Shown one piece after another: positions 55,201-63,087 of a DNA stretch of 64,000 bases; the stretch's first letter is position 1, and every line of letters starts with the position of its first letter. Below the pieces are notes generated by a model. That model was not told the DNA's origin, did not search any database, and saw only the letters and a list, made by a program, of their open reading frames with translations. The stretch covers positions 1 through 64,000 of the forward strand of contig CAYWQB010000005.1 of assembly GCA_964460785.1 (NCBI GenBank), given 5' to 3'. Source of the DNA: CAYWQB01 sp964460785. Lineage in GTDB: Bacteria; Chlamydiota; Chlamydiia; Chlamydiales; CAYWQB01. Made by a program: the position numbers and the translations under genes.

Positions 55201-55453
55201 TTTTGCTGAGCTACAAGACCGTTATGGACGCTTCCCTCAAGAAGTCACCCACTTAGAGCTTATTTCTCGCTTACGGATTCATGCTGGAGTGCGAGGCATT
55301 ACTCTTTTGAAAGTGGACCAACTGGGCCTTACGGTTGAATACACGGCACATAAAAAGGCGAAGCGAGACCTTCTGCGCATTCGCATGACAGAAGATCTCA
55401 AGCTCCTTGAAGAGAGAATTGTTGCGGCTATTGAGCCCTATGGAAAGGGCTAG
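52220..55453 (+). CDS. mfd: Transcription-repair coupling factor Mfd
   Basis: Removes stalled RNA polymerase and recruits UvrA. UvrB-like N-terminal modules (AWETLPSENIPPSPDIVGER, KRGSLVDLFALSYP), an RNA-polymerase-interaction domain (DLVVHFQHGIGKFIG), and the RecG-type translocase with P-loop GDVGFGKTEVAMRAAF (~584), DEEHRFG (~686), SATPIPRTLYLSL (~712), TTIVESGVDIP and QLRGRVGR. 1077 aa against 1148 in E. coli, the shorter length mainly at the C-terminal TRCF domain. ATG lies inside the end of alaS. The stop is shared with the convergent phosphatase gene (CTAG). Confidence 0.96.
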   Translation: MALDPYIQAVKEGESLVVEGKNHTIRSYLIAEACKAKNQPCLVITDLAHSQLLVDAISYFSGRPCLELPAWETLPSENIPPSPDIVGERVRALYQFQKEKNPILLTSLQGACQHVLPFDVLELLLIRIQQGQKLKLEQFVSQLIDAGYQRRMTVTDKGEFAKRGSLVDLFALSYPKPLRIEFFDDEIETIRFFDPMGQQSVEKVSEATILPADELSLLKLDAKPLLSIFPSPPLLVLDELQRLEDRWVELKSLQGKQNRSLQRIDSFFEDIQGLQALLFSNERIDRLGEVVQRPQKDSTDRNPVIPLQVRFAEYDWKVSRWSPPLFSIKEAVENTGGDVFNLFDHEKLKLEDLLLTYVDGKGKLSWHKELEKRGMEDAAVKMQQAPLVEGFVSYADPCFGYLPIGELKAAHSVPRKQMRATVHSEPADVWMLQPGDLVVHFQHGIGKFIGMETKPNHAGIPTEFFIIEYAEKGRLYVPLAQSYLITKYVGSEDKQPVLHTLGSSRWKRTREQTLQAIQKYAKELLTLHAKRELAEGLSCEPDSDDMTLFEEEFPYRETDDQMEAIHLSKADLMRPKPMDRLICGDVGFGKTEVAMRAAFKAVVDGKCQVAVLVPTTLLALQHYETFKERMADFPVRVELLSRFRKPKERKAALEGIADGSVDIIIGTHRIVGKDVSFANLGLVIVDEEHRFGVKIKEKLKSLKIGVDFLALSATPIPRTLYLSLMGAREISLIHTPPQDRLPIKTIVSESDDELIKQAVHRELLRDGQVYFIHNRVDSIYSTAKKIEELVPHARVVVVHGQMTADEIEKAFHLFKQGERNVLVATTIVESGVDIPNANTLIIDRADRFGLADLYQLRGRVGRWNRRAFAYFLTPKRRVITEDARRRLDALVESGGFGGGMKVAMRDLEIRGAGDILGIEQTGHVSQVGFHLYCKMLKRTVQALQGKEFKHFVDTKVELPLDARIPEWYIDEAPLRMEMYQRMGEAVTFKELDKIFAELQDRYGRFPQEVTHLELISRLRIHAGVRGITLLKVDQLGLTVEYTAHKKAKRDLLRIRMTEDLKLLEERIVAAIEPYGKG

Positions 55454-56190
55454 TTTGTTCTCTTGTAGAAAGGGTTGGGCATTTTAAGGTTTCGGTCTGC
55501 ATACCCCCCTTCAAGGTCGACAGCTTGGTCTCCTATATTGAGAATGATGTTGACACCCTGCTCAGTAATTTTATGCCTCGCTTCACTTTTAAAATGAGTC
55601 GTTGTTTGCTCCGCAGACTCTGGGCGCATGATGAGCTCATGCTGCTGATTAAACCCTTCTCGAATGAGGTTGAGTTGTGTGATCTCCTTTAAGGATTCAG
55701 GGCGCTCTGTAATGAAGTAGACATGGACTTTTTTATCTTGGGCAAGCCGATAGATTTCTAGCATAGGAAAGATCCCTTTTGCCTTTCCCTTTTTTTGCCA
55801 ATCTTGAAAAGTCATCGAGCCTGTTTTAGGGTTTGCAGGTGAACCTAACAAAGTCTCTTCAATCCAAGGCCAGTTGGAAAGAACCGTTTCATCGATATCC
55901 AAAACAAGGCCGATTTTTTTGTGAATTCCATAGCTTGTTTTTTGTTCAATCTGCCGTTTGGCTACCTCTGTCACTTCCACAATATCTTGCTTATAAAAGC
56001 CATCATCGTAGTAATTTTTTAAATGATCTTGAGCTGTTGGTAAGGGAAGAGGGTGTTTAGTGGAGCTATTTGCTTTAGATTGTGAAGAGGGAGAGTCCAT
56101 TCTCATAGTGAACTCTTTGTCAATTTGGTTTAGCTGGGAGCAGGCACACATAGCGAGTGCGGCAGGAATAATTAATAGAGATTTTAGCAA
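55450..56190 (-). CDS. HAD-family acid phosphatase, probable lipoprotein
   Basis: Member of the acid phosphatase B / lipoprotein e(P4) group (HAD class IIIB). Nucleophile motif LDIDETVLSNWPW with Asp98, Asp100 and Thr102, then VYFITERPESLKEIT (motif II) and ILNIGDQAVDLEGG (motif IV). The N-terminus is hydrophobic with Cys15 and Cys17 (ALAMCACSQ), a near-lipobox. 246 aa. The start is TTG with AGGAGG five bases upstream. The family dephosphorylates nucleotides such as NMN at the cell surface; the substrate here is unknown. Confidence 0.85.
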   Translation of the reverse strand: MLKSLLIIPAALAMCACSQLNQIDKEFTMRMDSPSSQSKANSSTKHPLPLPTAQDHLKNYYDDGFYKQDIVEVTEVAKRQIEQKTSYGIHKKIGLVLDIDETVLSNWPWIEETLLGSPANPKTGSMTFQDWQKKGKAKGIFPMLEIYRLAQDKKVHVYFITERPESLKEITQLNLIREGFNQQHELIMRPESAEQTTTHFKSEARHKITEQGVNIILNIGDQAVDLEGGYADRNLKMPNPFYKRTN

Positions 56191-56195
56191 CTTTT

Positions 56196-56201
56196 CCTCC
56201 T
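56196..56201 (-). promoter_or_regulatory. Strong ribosome site for a TTG start
   Basis: AGGAGG on the minus strand, five bases before TTG 56190. No ATG or GTG lies in frame nearby, so this decides the start of the acid phosphatase. Confidence 0.75.
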
Positions 56202-56346
56202 CTCATCAAAATTACTTTTATACTATGAGCTTTATCCTCTTGTCGCAATTATTTTTTAATTGAGGTTTATCGAGCGTTGTTCTTGATTGTTAAGATTATA
56301 AAAAGATAAGATGTAGTTTGTTAATAATAAATAAAGAGAGTTCGCC

Positions 56347-56499
56347 ATGATTACGATCCCTTCCTCCACAAAGCGACAGCTAGCTTTCTCAAGAGAAAAG
56401 CCTGCCACTATTCTTAGTCGAGCTGTAGCTGAAGGCCACCACTATGCATTCAGTCAGTATGTAAAAAATAACAAAAGAAAAAAGAGTATAGCAAACTAA
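56347..56499 (+). CDS. Very small ORF (50 aa), possible gene
   Basis: MITIPSSTKRQLAFSREKP ... KNNKRKKSIAN. AAAGAGAG lies six bases before ATG 56347 and the frame precedes an unknown gene on the same strand by 66 bases. No homologue is recognised; a highly basic tail and Ser/Thr-rich start. It may be a real small protein or a remnant. Confidence 0.4.
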   Translation: MITIPSSTKRQLAFSREKPATILSRAVAEGHHYAFSQYVKNNKRKKSIAN

Positions 56500-56565
56500 T
56501 TAGGGTTATTGAGGTTTTGTGTTCTTTTGTGGTAAAACTTTTGGGCTTTTTTAAAGGAGACTGTT

Positions 56566-57261
56566 GTGAAATTACGCCTTACCCCCGGAGCGCGATCAGT
56601 AATTATAGCACCAAATACTTTGGCAGATGGTCATGTATCTGGGCATACTGTGAAGGTCTCCTCAAAACTCTTAAGGTTACCTTCAATCCTTAACCGCTCT
56701 CCCTCTACTCCTCCAGAGCCTTTGCTGCAAAAATTTCAGTGTGTACACAGGCCTTTATGTGAGAAGGTGAAGGAGCGGTTTTTTCGACTTTTTCAAGATG
56801 CCCAATACCAGCCTAAAGATTTTCCAAATGGTCTATGGGTGACAGGTTGTAAGCTTCTACCAAAAAAGCCACAGATGCGTCGCTTTTTTGCAAGCTGCTT
56901 GCAGAAAATCGAGCAGGCTTCTAATGAAGAAAAAAAACAGCAGTTTGTGAGTATGCTTTGCTTAGATCTTGATGGGACTTTGAGCTCGCAAAAAGCTTAT
57001 CAGGCTCTGAATGAAGCGTATCAGATGTTGCCAGATACACAAGGGAAGGAACTTTGCCAAGCAATGAATCACAAACAGGTTCAGCGCATAAAAGATTACG
57101 ACTCATTAAGAAAAGCGATCCTAGAGAAAGAGCCGCTATTAAAGGCGAATAAAGAAATTTTTAACAAAAGAGTGGATGCAGCTCTGATGCCTCCACCAGC
57201 TTCTAGAATTTCTGTTAAGGGGATAGCAGACGATCTTTTATATTGTGATGAGGAGTTTTAA
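56566..57261 (+). CDS. Unknown protein (231 aa)
   Basis: Not recognised. GTG start with AAAGGAGA upstream. Basic N-terminal half (FQCVHRPLCEKVKERFFRLF), helical C-terminal half. A short MLCLDLDGTLS resembles a HAD DxDGT motif but lies at residues ~126-136 without the other HAD motifs, so I do not call a phosphatase. Convergent with the next gene, three bases apart. Confidence 0.6.
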   Translation: MKLRLTPGARSVIIAPNTLADGHVSGHTVKVSSKLLRLPSILNRSPSTPPEPLLQKFQCVHRPLCEKVKERFFRLFQDAQYQPKDFPNGLWVTGCKLLPKKPQMRRFFASCLQKIEQASNEEKKQQFVSMLCLDLDGTLSSQKAYQALNEAYQMLPDTQGKELCQAMNHKQVQRIKDYDSLRKAILEKEPLLKANKEIFNKRVDAALMPPPASRISVKGIADDLLYCDEEF

Positions 57262-57264
57262 CTC

Positions 57265-57894
57265 TTAATAGATGCGAAGCTCTTCCTCTGGTTGAAGTAG
57301 GTCTCCATAGGCAAGGCCCTGCTTCTTAAAGCGGTGTCCACAAGGGTCTTGCTTTTGGAAGCAGATGCGTGTCGTTGCTGTTCCATATCCGATCACCCAA
57401 AAAACTGTATTGGTCATGCTCTCAAGAGCTTCTAAAGGAAGGGTGTGCTTTGGTTGGAAAATAGTCACAAAGTCTTCTTCTGTAGGGTAGAAGGTGGAGT
57501 TTTCATCTCCGCCTTTTAGGCAAAGGATAAGACCTGCATGAAGGTCCTGCAGCGAACATAAATCTCTCAAAAAGCATGACTCTTCTTCTGCAGCAGGTTC
57601 TTGATATTGGCGCAGGTCGGGAGAGAGCAATAGCAGGTCGGTCGCTAGACAATTTGGCTTAGACCTCGTCAACTCTGCAAGCACATCGATAAGTGCTCTT
57701 TTAAGGAAGGGGCGGGCCATCTCAGGGTTTGTATGGCAAAGATTTCTAGACTTTTGGACATCATGAATCGGGAGTCGTTGATTGATGACTTCCTTTGGTT
57801 TGACTAAGGATGAAGGGGTTAAGAGGTTTTCAAAAGAGATAAACCCATGCTCTTGAAAAAACTCTATATGTGCCTGCAGTAGAGAACTCTTCAT
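57265..57894 (-). CDS. Unknown cytosolic protein (209 aa)
   Basis: Not recognised with certainty. The N-terminal FFQEHGFISFENLLTP looks like the first elements of phytanoyl-CoA dioxygenase-like proteins, and the C-terminal TTRICFQKQDPCGHRFKKQGLAYGDLL has the feel of a cupin/dioxygenase end, but the iron-binding HxD...H set is not evident. ATG 57894 has GGGAG at good spacing; TTG 57906 lies on that site. No signal peptide. Confidence 0.55.
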   Translation of the reverse strand: MKSSLLQAHIEFFQEHGFISFENLLTPSSLVKPKEVINQRLPIHDVQKSRNLCHTNPEMARPFLKRALIDVLAELTRSKPNCLATDLLLLSPDLRQYQEPAAEEESCFLRDLCSLQDLHAGLILCLKGGDENSTFYPTEEDFVTIFQPKHTLPLEALESMTNTVFWVIGYGTATTRICFQKQDPCGHRFKKQGLAYGDLLQPEEELRIY

Positions 57895-57993
57895 CTTATC
57901 TCCCAAAGAAAGTTGTGTGACCGGAAGAGTCTATTAAATAACACAATTTTTAATCTATGTTTTATTGAGAAAGTTGAGTCAATTCTGGATTGG

Positions 57994-58006
57994 CTTTATT
58001 TAAAAT
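57994..58006 (+). promoter_or_regulatory. AT-rich element upstream of the 638-aa gene
   Basis: CTTTATTTAAAAT, ~50 bases before ATG 58057, similar to the elements at 94, 6157, 24264 and 41759. Confidence 0.25.
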
Positions 58007-58056
58007 TGGAGATTTATTAAAATAGTTTGGTTTTTTTAAAAATAAAAAGTTTTTCT

Positions 58057-59973
58057 ATGACTTCTCATTCTAGTTCCTTCACTAAAGATCCTTTTCTATT
58101 CAGACCTATCATTAGCATGACTGCAGCTGATCGGTGGAGGGAAAAACATGCTTTGCGGGATGCAATAGATGAGGGAACCCTGTCTGCAGACGACAAGCGC
58201 CAGTATCAGGAGCGTATTCAAGCGATTGAAGACACAGCCTTTAGTCAAGTGGATGTTTTGGGAGACCGCCTTGCAGCCTTAAGACTAGAGGGGGAAGGAT
58301 CTGAAGGATCTCCACTGCCCTCTGCTTTGAAAGGGAGCTCTCCAAAAAGTCGAGGCGTTCGAGTCAAGTTTCCTAAAGAGTCCACGGAGCTTGCGAAGGT
58401 TCATCATGTCCCTGTCAGGGCTGCCTGCTGGAAAAGCAGAGAGTTTCAGTTTTATGACCCTGAGTTCATTGATCCTAGGGAGCGGCTTGTTAACCGGAAG
58501 TGCCTAGATCCCAGGACGTGGCAGTATGTTGCAGTTAGAGAAGGGTCATGGCTTACTAGTGATATCTTTGCCTCTGCTCAGCCCTTAATGAAGTTACGAT
58601 TTCCTGAGTGTATAAAAGAGATAAAAAGAGCAGAGCGAAATCCTGCGGAAGTCCTCATGGAGATGATCAAGTATCACTCAGATAAAACTCTTACAGTAGA
58701 AGAGGCATGTGGCTACCTTCAGCAAGCCTATGGGTTTCTTTCAGAGGTAAGAAAAGATCAGCTAGAGGAAGGTGGGGATATTGCTTCCTTTCTCAAAGGA
58801 GAAACCTCATTGTCTGATGCTTCATATGAAGGTTATGATTCATTTGTGGCAAGTGCAGAGGAGGCCCTTTATGCATTAAGATTTGATCAGGTCTTGGCAG
58901 TAGAGGCTTTTGAGAAAATACATAGAGATGAGCGCCGGTTTCCAGAGCAAGCCTTTGAGAGTGCTGTACAGGTCGCATTGGATTTTTCTATAGATCCTCA
59001 GCAGGCAAAGTTAGAGTTAGTTCGACTTTTTCTAGCCTGTTCTCCTCCGTATCAAAGGCATGTTCAGCGATCTATAGAAGCTCTTTATGGAGAGGAAAGC
59101 TTTGCCTTTTTACTTGATGAATCTTTTGTCATGACAGAAGAAGTGTATCGAGAAAAGTCTTTGTGTATACAGAGTGCCTTGAAGGCTTCACAAGTGACTC
59201 GTCATTACGTAGAAGCACAAGGCCTAGTGAAAGCAGAAGGGGCTAGCTATGCACCCATAGCAACGCGCTTTATCAGTTTTCTATCTGAAGCTGAAAAACT
59301 TCGATGGCCAGAGTCTTTAAGAGATCCTATATTAGCGATGTATCAGGATATGGTAAGCTGGCTACAGCCTGATATGCGAGAACTTCTTTTCCTATACAAG
59401 AGTTACAAAGATGTTAAATTGAGCTCTGTAGCTTCTCCCAATTATGGAGAAGTCAATGTGAGGCATCCACGGGGCAGATCCTTACAACCCTTTTTTAAGG
59501 ATATGCATGAGTTAGCACTAGACTTAAGAGACCGGCTCAATGAGCGAGCCCTGTTTACTATAGGTATGCGAGCGATAGACCGAGTAGCTGAGCTTGAAAA
59601 GGTAATTATTGCTTCAAGTAATCAAACAGCAGCAATGCACCGCTTTTTTCAAGCTAGGTGGGTTACTTGTGATGAATCTTTAACAGAGGATGCAAAGGTA
59701 GAGAAGATGCGTTCTCTGTATTTGACACTGCCTAAGACTCTGCAGAATACAATAGAGAGAAAAGTGTGGCTTGTGGCTGGTAAGCCTTTGGGCATGGATT
59801 CTTCAAAGGGTTTATTTGGAAGGATGAAAATTCTGGAAAATCCTTTAGATCCTGTATGTCTTTCTGCTTATGATCATTTGACTATGGCAACGCGCTCTTC
59901 GCAGGCTTTGATAGAGTGGACAAGTGAATATATGGCTGCAAATGGCGCAGAGTCATATAGCTACTACTATTAA
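58057..59973 (+). CDS. Unknown helical protein, candidate secreted factor (638 aa)
   Basis: Not recognised. Ser/Thr-rich N-terminus (MTSHSSSFTKDP), then helical throughout with many charged residues; no signal peptide or membrane segment. ATG 58057 is preferred over ATG 58027, which lies in the A/T-rich leader; neither has a strong ribosome site. The C-terminus ends in Tyr-rich SYSYYY. A candidate type III substrate from its N-terminal composition and lack of family, which is weak evidence. Shares a TTAA stop overlap with the convergent gene. Confidence 0.6.
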   Translation: MTSHSSSFTKDPFLFRPIISMTAADRWREKHALRDAIDEGTLSADDKRQYQERIQAIEDTAFSQVDVLGDRLAALRLEGEGSEGSPLPSALKGSSPKSRGVRVKFPKESTELAKVHHVPVRAACWKSREFQFYDPEFIDPRERLVNRKCLDPRTWQYVAVREGSWLTSDIFASAQPLMKLRFPECIKEIKRAERNPAEVLMEMIKYHSDKTLTVEEACGYLQQAYGFLSEVRKDQLEEGGDIASFLKGETSLSDASYEGYDSFVASAEEALYALRFDQVLAVEAFEKIHRDERRFPEQAFESAVQVALDFSIDPQQAKLELVRLFLACSPPYQRHVQRSIEALYGEESFAFLLDESFVMTEEVYREKSLCIQSALKASQVTRHYVEAQGLVKAEGASYAPIATRFISFLSEAEKLRWPESLRDPILAMYQDMVSWLQPDMRELLFLYKSYKDVKLSSVASPNYGEVNVRHPRGRSLQPFFKDMHELALDLRDRLNERALFTIGMRAIDRVAELEKVIIASSNQTAAMHRFFQARWVTCDESLTEDAKVEKMRSLYLTLPKTLQNTIERKVWLVAGKPLGMDSSKGLFGRMKILENPLDPVCLSAYDHLTMATRSSQALIEWTSEYMAANGAESYSYYY

Positions 59974-60662
59974 GGAGAGAGCTGGCGCTGTTTTTTCTTA
60001 GCTTCTTCCAAGACCTCTTCTTTGGAAGATTCCGCAGAGTTAAACCCAGCAAGAATATGGCGGTAGAGATCCTTAAAATCTTTTTTGGAGCTTAAGTGGC
60101 GATAAAAAGCAGCTTGTTGTGCAATAGCAAGGTCTGCTGAGGAGCGCATCAGTTCAGCTGTATAGTTCATGACCTGTTGAGAGACTAAGCGAGAGTAAGG
60201 AGTCGAGAAAGCTTCATTAGCCACCTTTGCAATTTTTACCCCGGTAGCGCTTAAAAGGCTGTCTAGGTCATAGCTAAGAGCATATTTCAAGTCTTCTCCA
60301 AGAGTGGATGCAGCTTGTTTTGCTAAGTTTTTCAATGCTTCATATTTGTGGTACTCCCGGAAGGCTTTATAAGCTTGGGCTTTCTCCTCAGAACCAAATG
60401 TTGGATGAGATGAAGGACTATATAGGTAGAGCATATACTCTTTTGCATCCTTCTCTATTCTCTCCCGCTCTCCATCATTGGGTAGGGTAATGTATTTTGT
60501 ATGGCCTTTAGCAAGTCTTTCAATGAAAGAAGACATCAGACTTTCCCCTTGGCTATCAGCCCAGTCGATGACTCCAACAAGTTGAGAAGGATTGTCTTCA
60601 CCCTGGATACAGAGAGGAGCTAGGAGTAGAAAAAAAACAGAAGTGAACAATCTTTTAAACAT
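59970..60662 (-). CDS. Secreted protein of unknown function (230 aa)
   Basis: Signal peptide LFTSVFFLLLAPLCIQGED, then a helical, charged mature domain. Not recognised. ATG 60662 begins 12 bases after the stop of the phytase gene on the same strand, so phytase and this protein are probably co-transcribed and may both be exported. Confidence 0.65.
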   Translation of the reverse strand: MFKRLFTSVFFLLLAPLCIQGEDNPSQLVGVIDWADSQGESLMSSFIERLAKGHTKYITLPNDGERERIEKDAKEYMLYLYSPSSHPTFGSEEKAQAYKAFREYHKYEALKNLAKQAASTLGEDLKYALSYDLDSLLSATGVKIAKVANEAFSTPYSRLVSQQVMNYTAELMRSSADLAIAQQAAFYRHLSSKKDFKDLYRHILAGFNSAESSKEEVLEEAKKKQRQLSP

Positions 60663-60674
60663 AGGGATTTGTCC

Positions 60675-61742
60675 TTACTTTTTTTGCAAGAGAGGTTCCA
60701 CATCCTCCCAGCTATAGATAACAAAGTTTCTTTTGCGATCGTTATGGCATACTAAGATGCCTTTAGGGAAGAGAGGAGACATGGGAGCTGCATTTGCAGC
60801 TACACCATCCGTTTCTAAAGAACCGGATTTATAGATTGTGGCAATGTACTCGTTATTCCCCTCTCGAGAATAAACTTTAATAGTGTGATCCTCTTGACTT
60901 GACAAAAGAATATAACCGCTTTTTCCTTCCAGTTTATACAAGGCAAGCCCTTCTCGGTCACCCGTGATTCCATCACCAAGAGCAAACTTATGTTGCAAGA
61001 AGTTGTCATTGAGGTCCGGATCAGCAAGAAATTTTAAAACACCTTCCCGCTCATCTGCACAGTAGAGGTAGCCACACTCATCATCTGCTACCATTCCTTC
61101 AACAAAGCTACGGACTTTTTTTCCTCCAAAACTACGCACTAAAGATCCCTGAAATCTTCCCCAATCATCTTTAGAGATGAGCACCTGGTGAATATCCTGC
61201 TTGGCTTTTTGAGAGACAAAACCATAAAGCTTCTTATTGATATGGTTATAGTATAAGCAAAACCCATAGGTATCGTGGTCAAATGAGGAAGAGATTTGCC
61301 CTGGGACAGTGAGAGGGATTAATTTTTTTTCTTCAGGGTCATAAGTAAACAAGCGAATTTCATTTGTTCCTCGCACTCCACAGGCAATGATATCGAGGCG
61401 TTCTTCTCCAAAGGGTATTTGTTGTCGTACGTCAATATTGACAGGACGATTGATGGTTTCTGTGCGATGAAGGAGGTTCCCTTCAAGATCCCATACATAA
61501 AGAGCCCCACTGCGTGTTTTATCGTTTCCAATAATTACACTTTGCATGGGGTCTTTAGGATGAACCCAAATAGCACAATCATCAGAGTCGCCAGGCACAG
61601 AGGTGGTAGAGAAAGTGGGGTAGAGCTTACTTGGAGTTTTGGCAGCAGGTAGGGAAGGGTGATGAAAGAGCGTGAACAGCATCGACCCTAAAAAAACAGA
61701 AAGAAAGAAAAGAAAGGTTAGGAACTTCTGCATCCCGACCAT
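60675..61742 (-). CDS. Beta-propeller phytase (3-phytase)
   Basis: Predicted to remove phosphates from myo-inositol hexakisphosphate in a calcium-dependent six-blade propeller. Strong family pattern: DSDDCAIWVHPKDP, IIGNDKTRSGALYVWDLEG, NRPVNIDVR, ACGVRGTNEIRLFTYDPE, TYGFCLYYN, FVEGMVADDECGYLYCADE, GDGITGDREGLALYKLEG, SSQEDHTIKVYSREGNNEY and FPKGILVCHND. N-terminal membrane/signal segment FLTFLFFLSVFLGSMLFTLF, so exported or membrane-anchored in the periplasm. 355 aa, the family's usual size. ATG 61742 follows GGGG at a 6-base spacing. The presence of a phytase in an intracellular bacterium is notable; host InsP6 is an obvious substrate but this is inference. Confidence 0.9.
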   Translation of the reverse strand: MVGMQKFLTFLFFLSVFLGSMLFTLFHHPSLPAAKTPSKLYPTFSTTSVPGDSDDCAIWVHPKDPMQSVIIGNDKTRSGALYVWDLEGNLLHRTETINRPVNIDVRQQIPFGEERLDIIACGVRGTNEIRLFTYDPEEKKLIPLTVPGQISSSFDHDTYGFCLYYNHINKKLYGFVSQKAKQDIHQVLISKDDWGRFQGSLVRSFGGKKVRSFVEGMVADDECGYLYCADEREGVLKFLADPDLNDNFLQHKFALGDGITGDREGLALYKLEGKSGYILLSSQEDHTIKVYSREGNNEYIATIYKSGSLETDGVAANAAPMSPLFPKGILVCHNDRKRNFVIYSWEDVEPLLQKK

Positions 61743-61863
61743 TGCGAACCCCGTTAGGATGGACGGTATCAAGATAAATCCTCTTTTGTCTAGCTGTTTT
61801 TGGCCTTGGCATTGAGGGAGATTCTCTTTATCCTATCTGCTTTACATTGAAAAGGTGGTGCAG

Positions 61864-63087
61864 ATGACAAGGCATTTTGATCTGGTCGTTGTAGGTGGTG
61901 GAGCTGCGGGAGTTTTTGGAGCTCTGATGGCAAAAGAATACTTTCCTGCAGCCTCCGTGCTAATAATAGAAAAGACTGCGACCCTACTGGCAAAAGTTCG
62001 CATCTCTGGAGGGGGGCGCTGCAATACTACCCATGCTTGCTTTGATCCTAACTTGCTTATAAAGAACTATCCAAGAGGAAAAAAGGAGCTTTTAGGTCCT
62101 TTCCATCACTTCCAGCCCAAGGATACAGTCGCTTGGTTTGCAAGCCGAGGTGTGCAACTTAAGCAAGAAGAAGATGGCCGTATGTTTCCTACCACAGACT
62201 CTTCAGAAACAATTATCAATTGTTTACTAGATGAAGCTAAGAAGCTAGGAGTGAAGATTTGGTCTCCTTGTCGTATAGAGGCTATAGATCCTAAGGAGCC
62301 GGGTTTCCAATTGATGATCAAGGGACAAGATCCTCTATCTGCAACAAACCTTCTTCTAGCCACTGGGAGCAGCTCGCAAGGGCATCGCTTTGCTCAGAAA
62401 TTTGGGCATACAATTGAGACCCCAGTTCCTTCTCTATTTACATTCAATATACCAGATTTTCCCTTAGCCAAGCATAGTGGTGTCAGTGTGCCAGAAGTAC
62501 AAGTGTCTATTGATCAATCTGCTCTTATGCAAAAAGGGCCCTTGCTGATTACCCATTTTGGGTTGAGTGGGCCTGCAATTTTAAAACTCTCTGCATGGGG
62601 AGCTCGAGAGCTTCATCAGCGCGCCTACCAATTCTCTATCCTTATCGACTGGGTGTCTAAAGTCGGTCTTGAAGAGGCATACGAGAAAATTCTCAAAAAG
62701 AAAGAAAGCTCTCCACAAAAATATTTGCGGTCGGACCCTCTTTTTCATCTCCCCAGGCAGCTATGGGGGACTTTGCTGGCAAAACTTGGCTTTAATGAGT
62801 CCGTGCGTTGGTGTGACCTGCCAAATAAAAAGGCTCGCCACTTAGCTAGCTCATTAAAGCATGATTCTTACCAAGTATCAGGAAAGACAACCCATAAAGA
62901 AGAGTTTGTGACCTGTGGAGGAGTGTGTCTTAAAGAGGTAAACTTCAAAACCATGGAAAGCAAGTTGCAACCCAATCTGTTTTTTGCAGGAGAAATTTTG
63001 GATATAGATGGGGTCACAGGAGGGTTTAACTTCCAAAATGCCTGGACTACTGCCTATCTAGCAGGATGTGCAATCAAGGTTCCTTAG
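61864..63087 (+). CDS. HI0933/YhiN-family NAD(P)/FAD-dependent oxidoreductase
   Basis: Flavoprotein of the HI0933 (BaiN/YhiN) family, of uncertain physiological substrate. FAD motif LVVVGGGAAGVFGALMA, KVRISGGGRCNTTH (diagnostic), FHHFQPKDTVAWF, DGRMFPTTDSS, LLLATGSSSQGHRFA, THFGLSGPAIL, VTCGGVCLKEVNFKTMES and FAGEILDIDGVTGGFNFQNAW. 407 aa, the family length. ATG 61864 has AGGTGG upstream; GTG 61855 is less likely. Ends in a TTAG shared-stop overlap with the MscS-like gene. Confidence 0.92.
   Translation: MTRHFDLVVVGGGAAGVFGALMAKEYFPAASVLIIEKTATLLAKVRISGGGRCNTTHACFDPNLLIKNYPRGKKELLGPFHHFQPKDTVAWFASRGVQLKQEEDGRMFPTTDSSETIINCLLDEAKKLGVKIWSPCRIEAIDPKEPGFQLMIKGQDPLSATNLLLATGSSSQGHRFAQKFGHTIETPVPSLFTFNIPDFPLAKHSGVSVPEVQVSIDQSALMQKGPLLITHFGLSGPAILKLSAWGARELHQRAYQFSILIDWVSKVGLEEAYEKILKKKESSPQKYLRSDPLFHLPRQLWGTLLAKLGFNESVRWCDLPNKKARHLASSLKHDSYQVSGKTTHKEEFVTCGGVCLKEVNFKTMESKLQPNLFFAGEILDIDGVTGGFNFQNAWTTAYLAGCAIKVP

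Noticed and set aside
56932..57000. DLDGT motif in the 231-aa protein suggesting a HAD phosphatase
   Set aside because: The motif lies mid-protein (residue ~129) without HAD motifs II-IV; probably chance.
57265..57894. Phytanoyl-CoA dioxygenase assignment for the 209-aa protein
   Set aside because: The N-terminal resemblance is short and the HxD...H iron ligands are not found.
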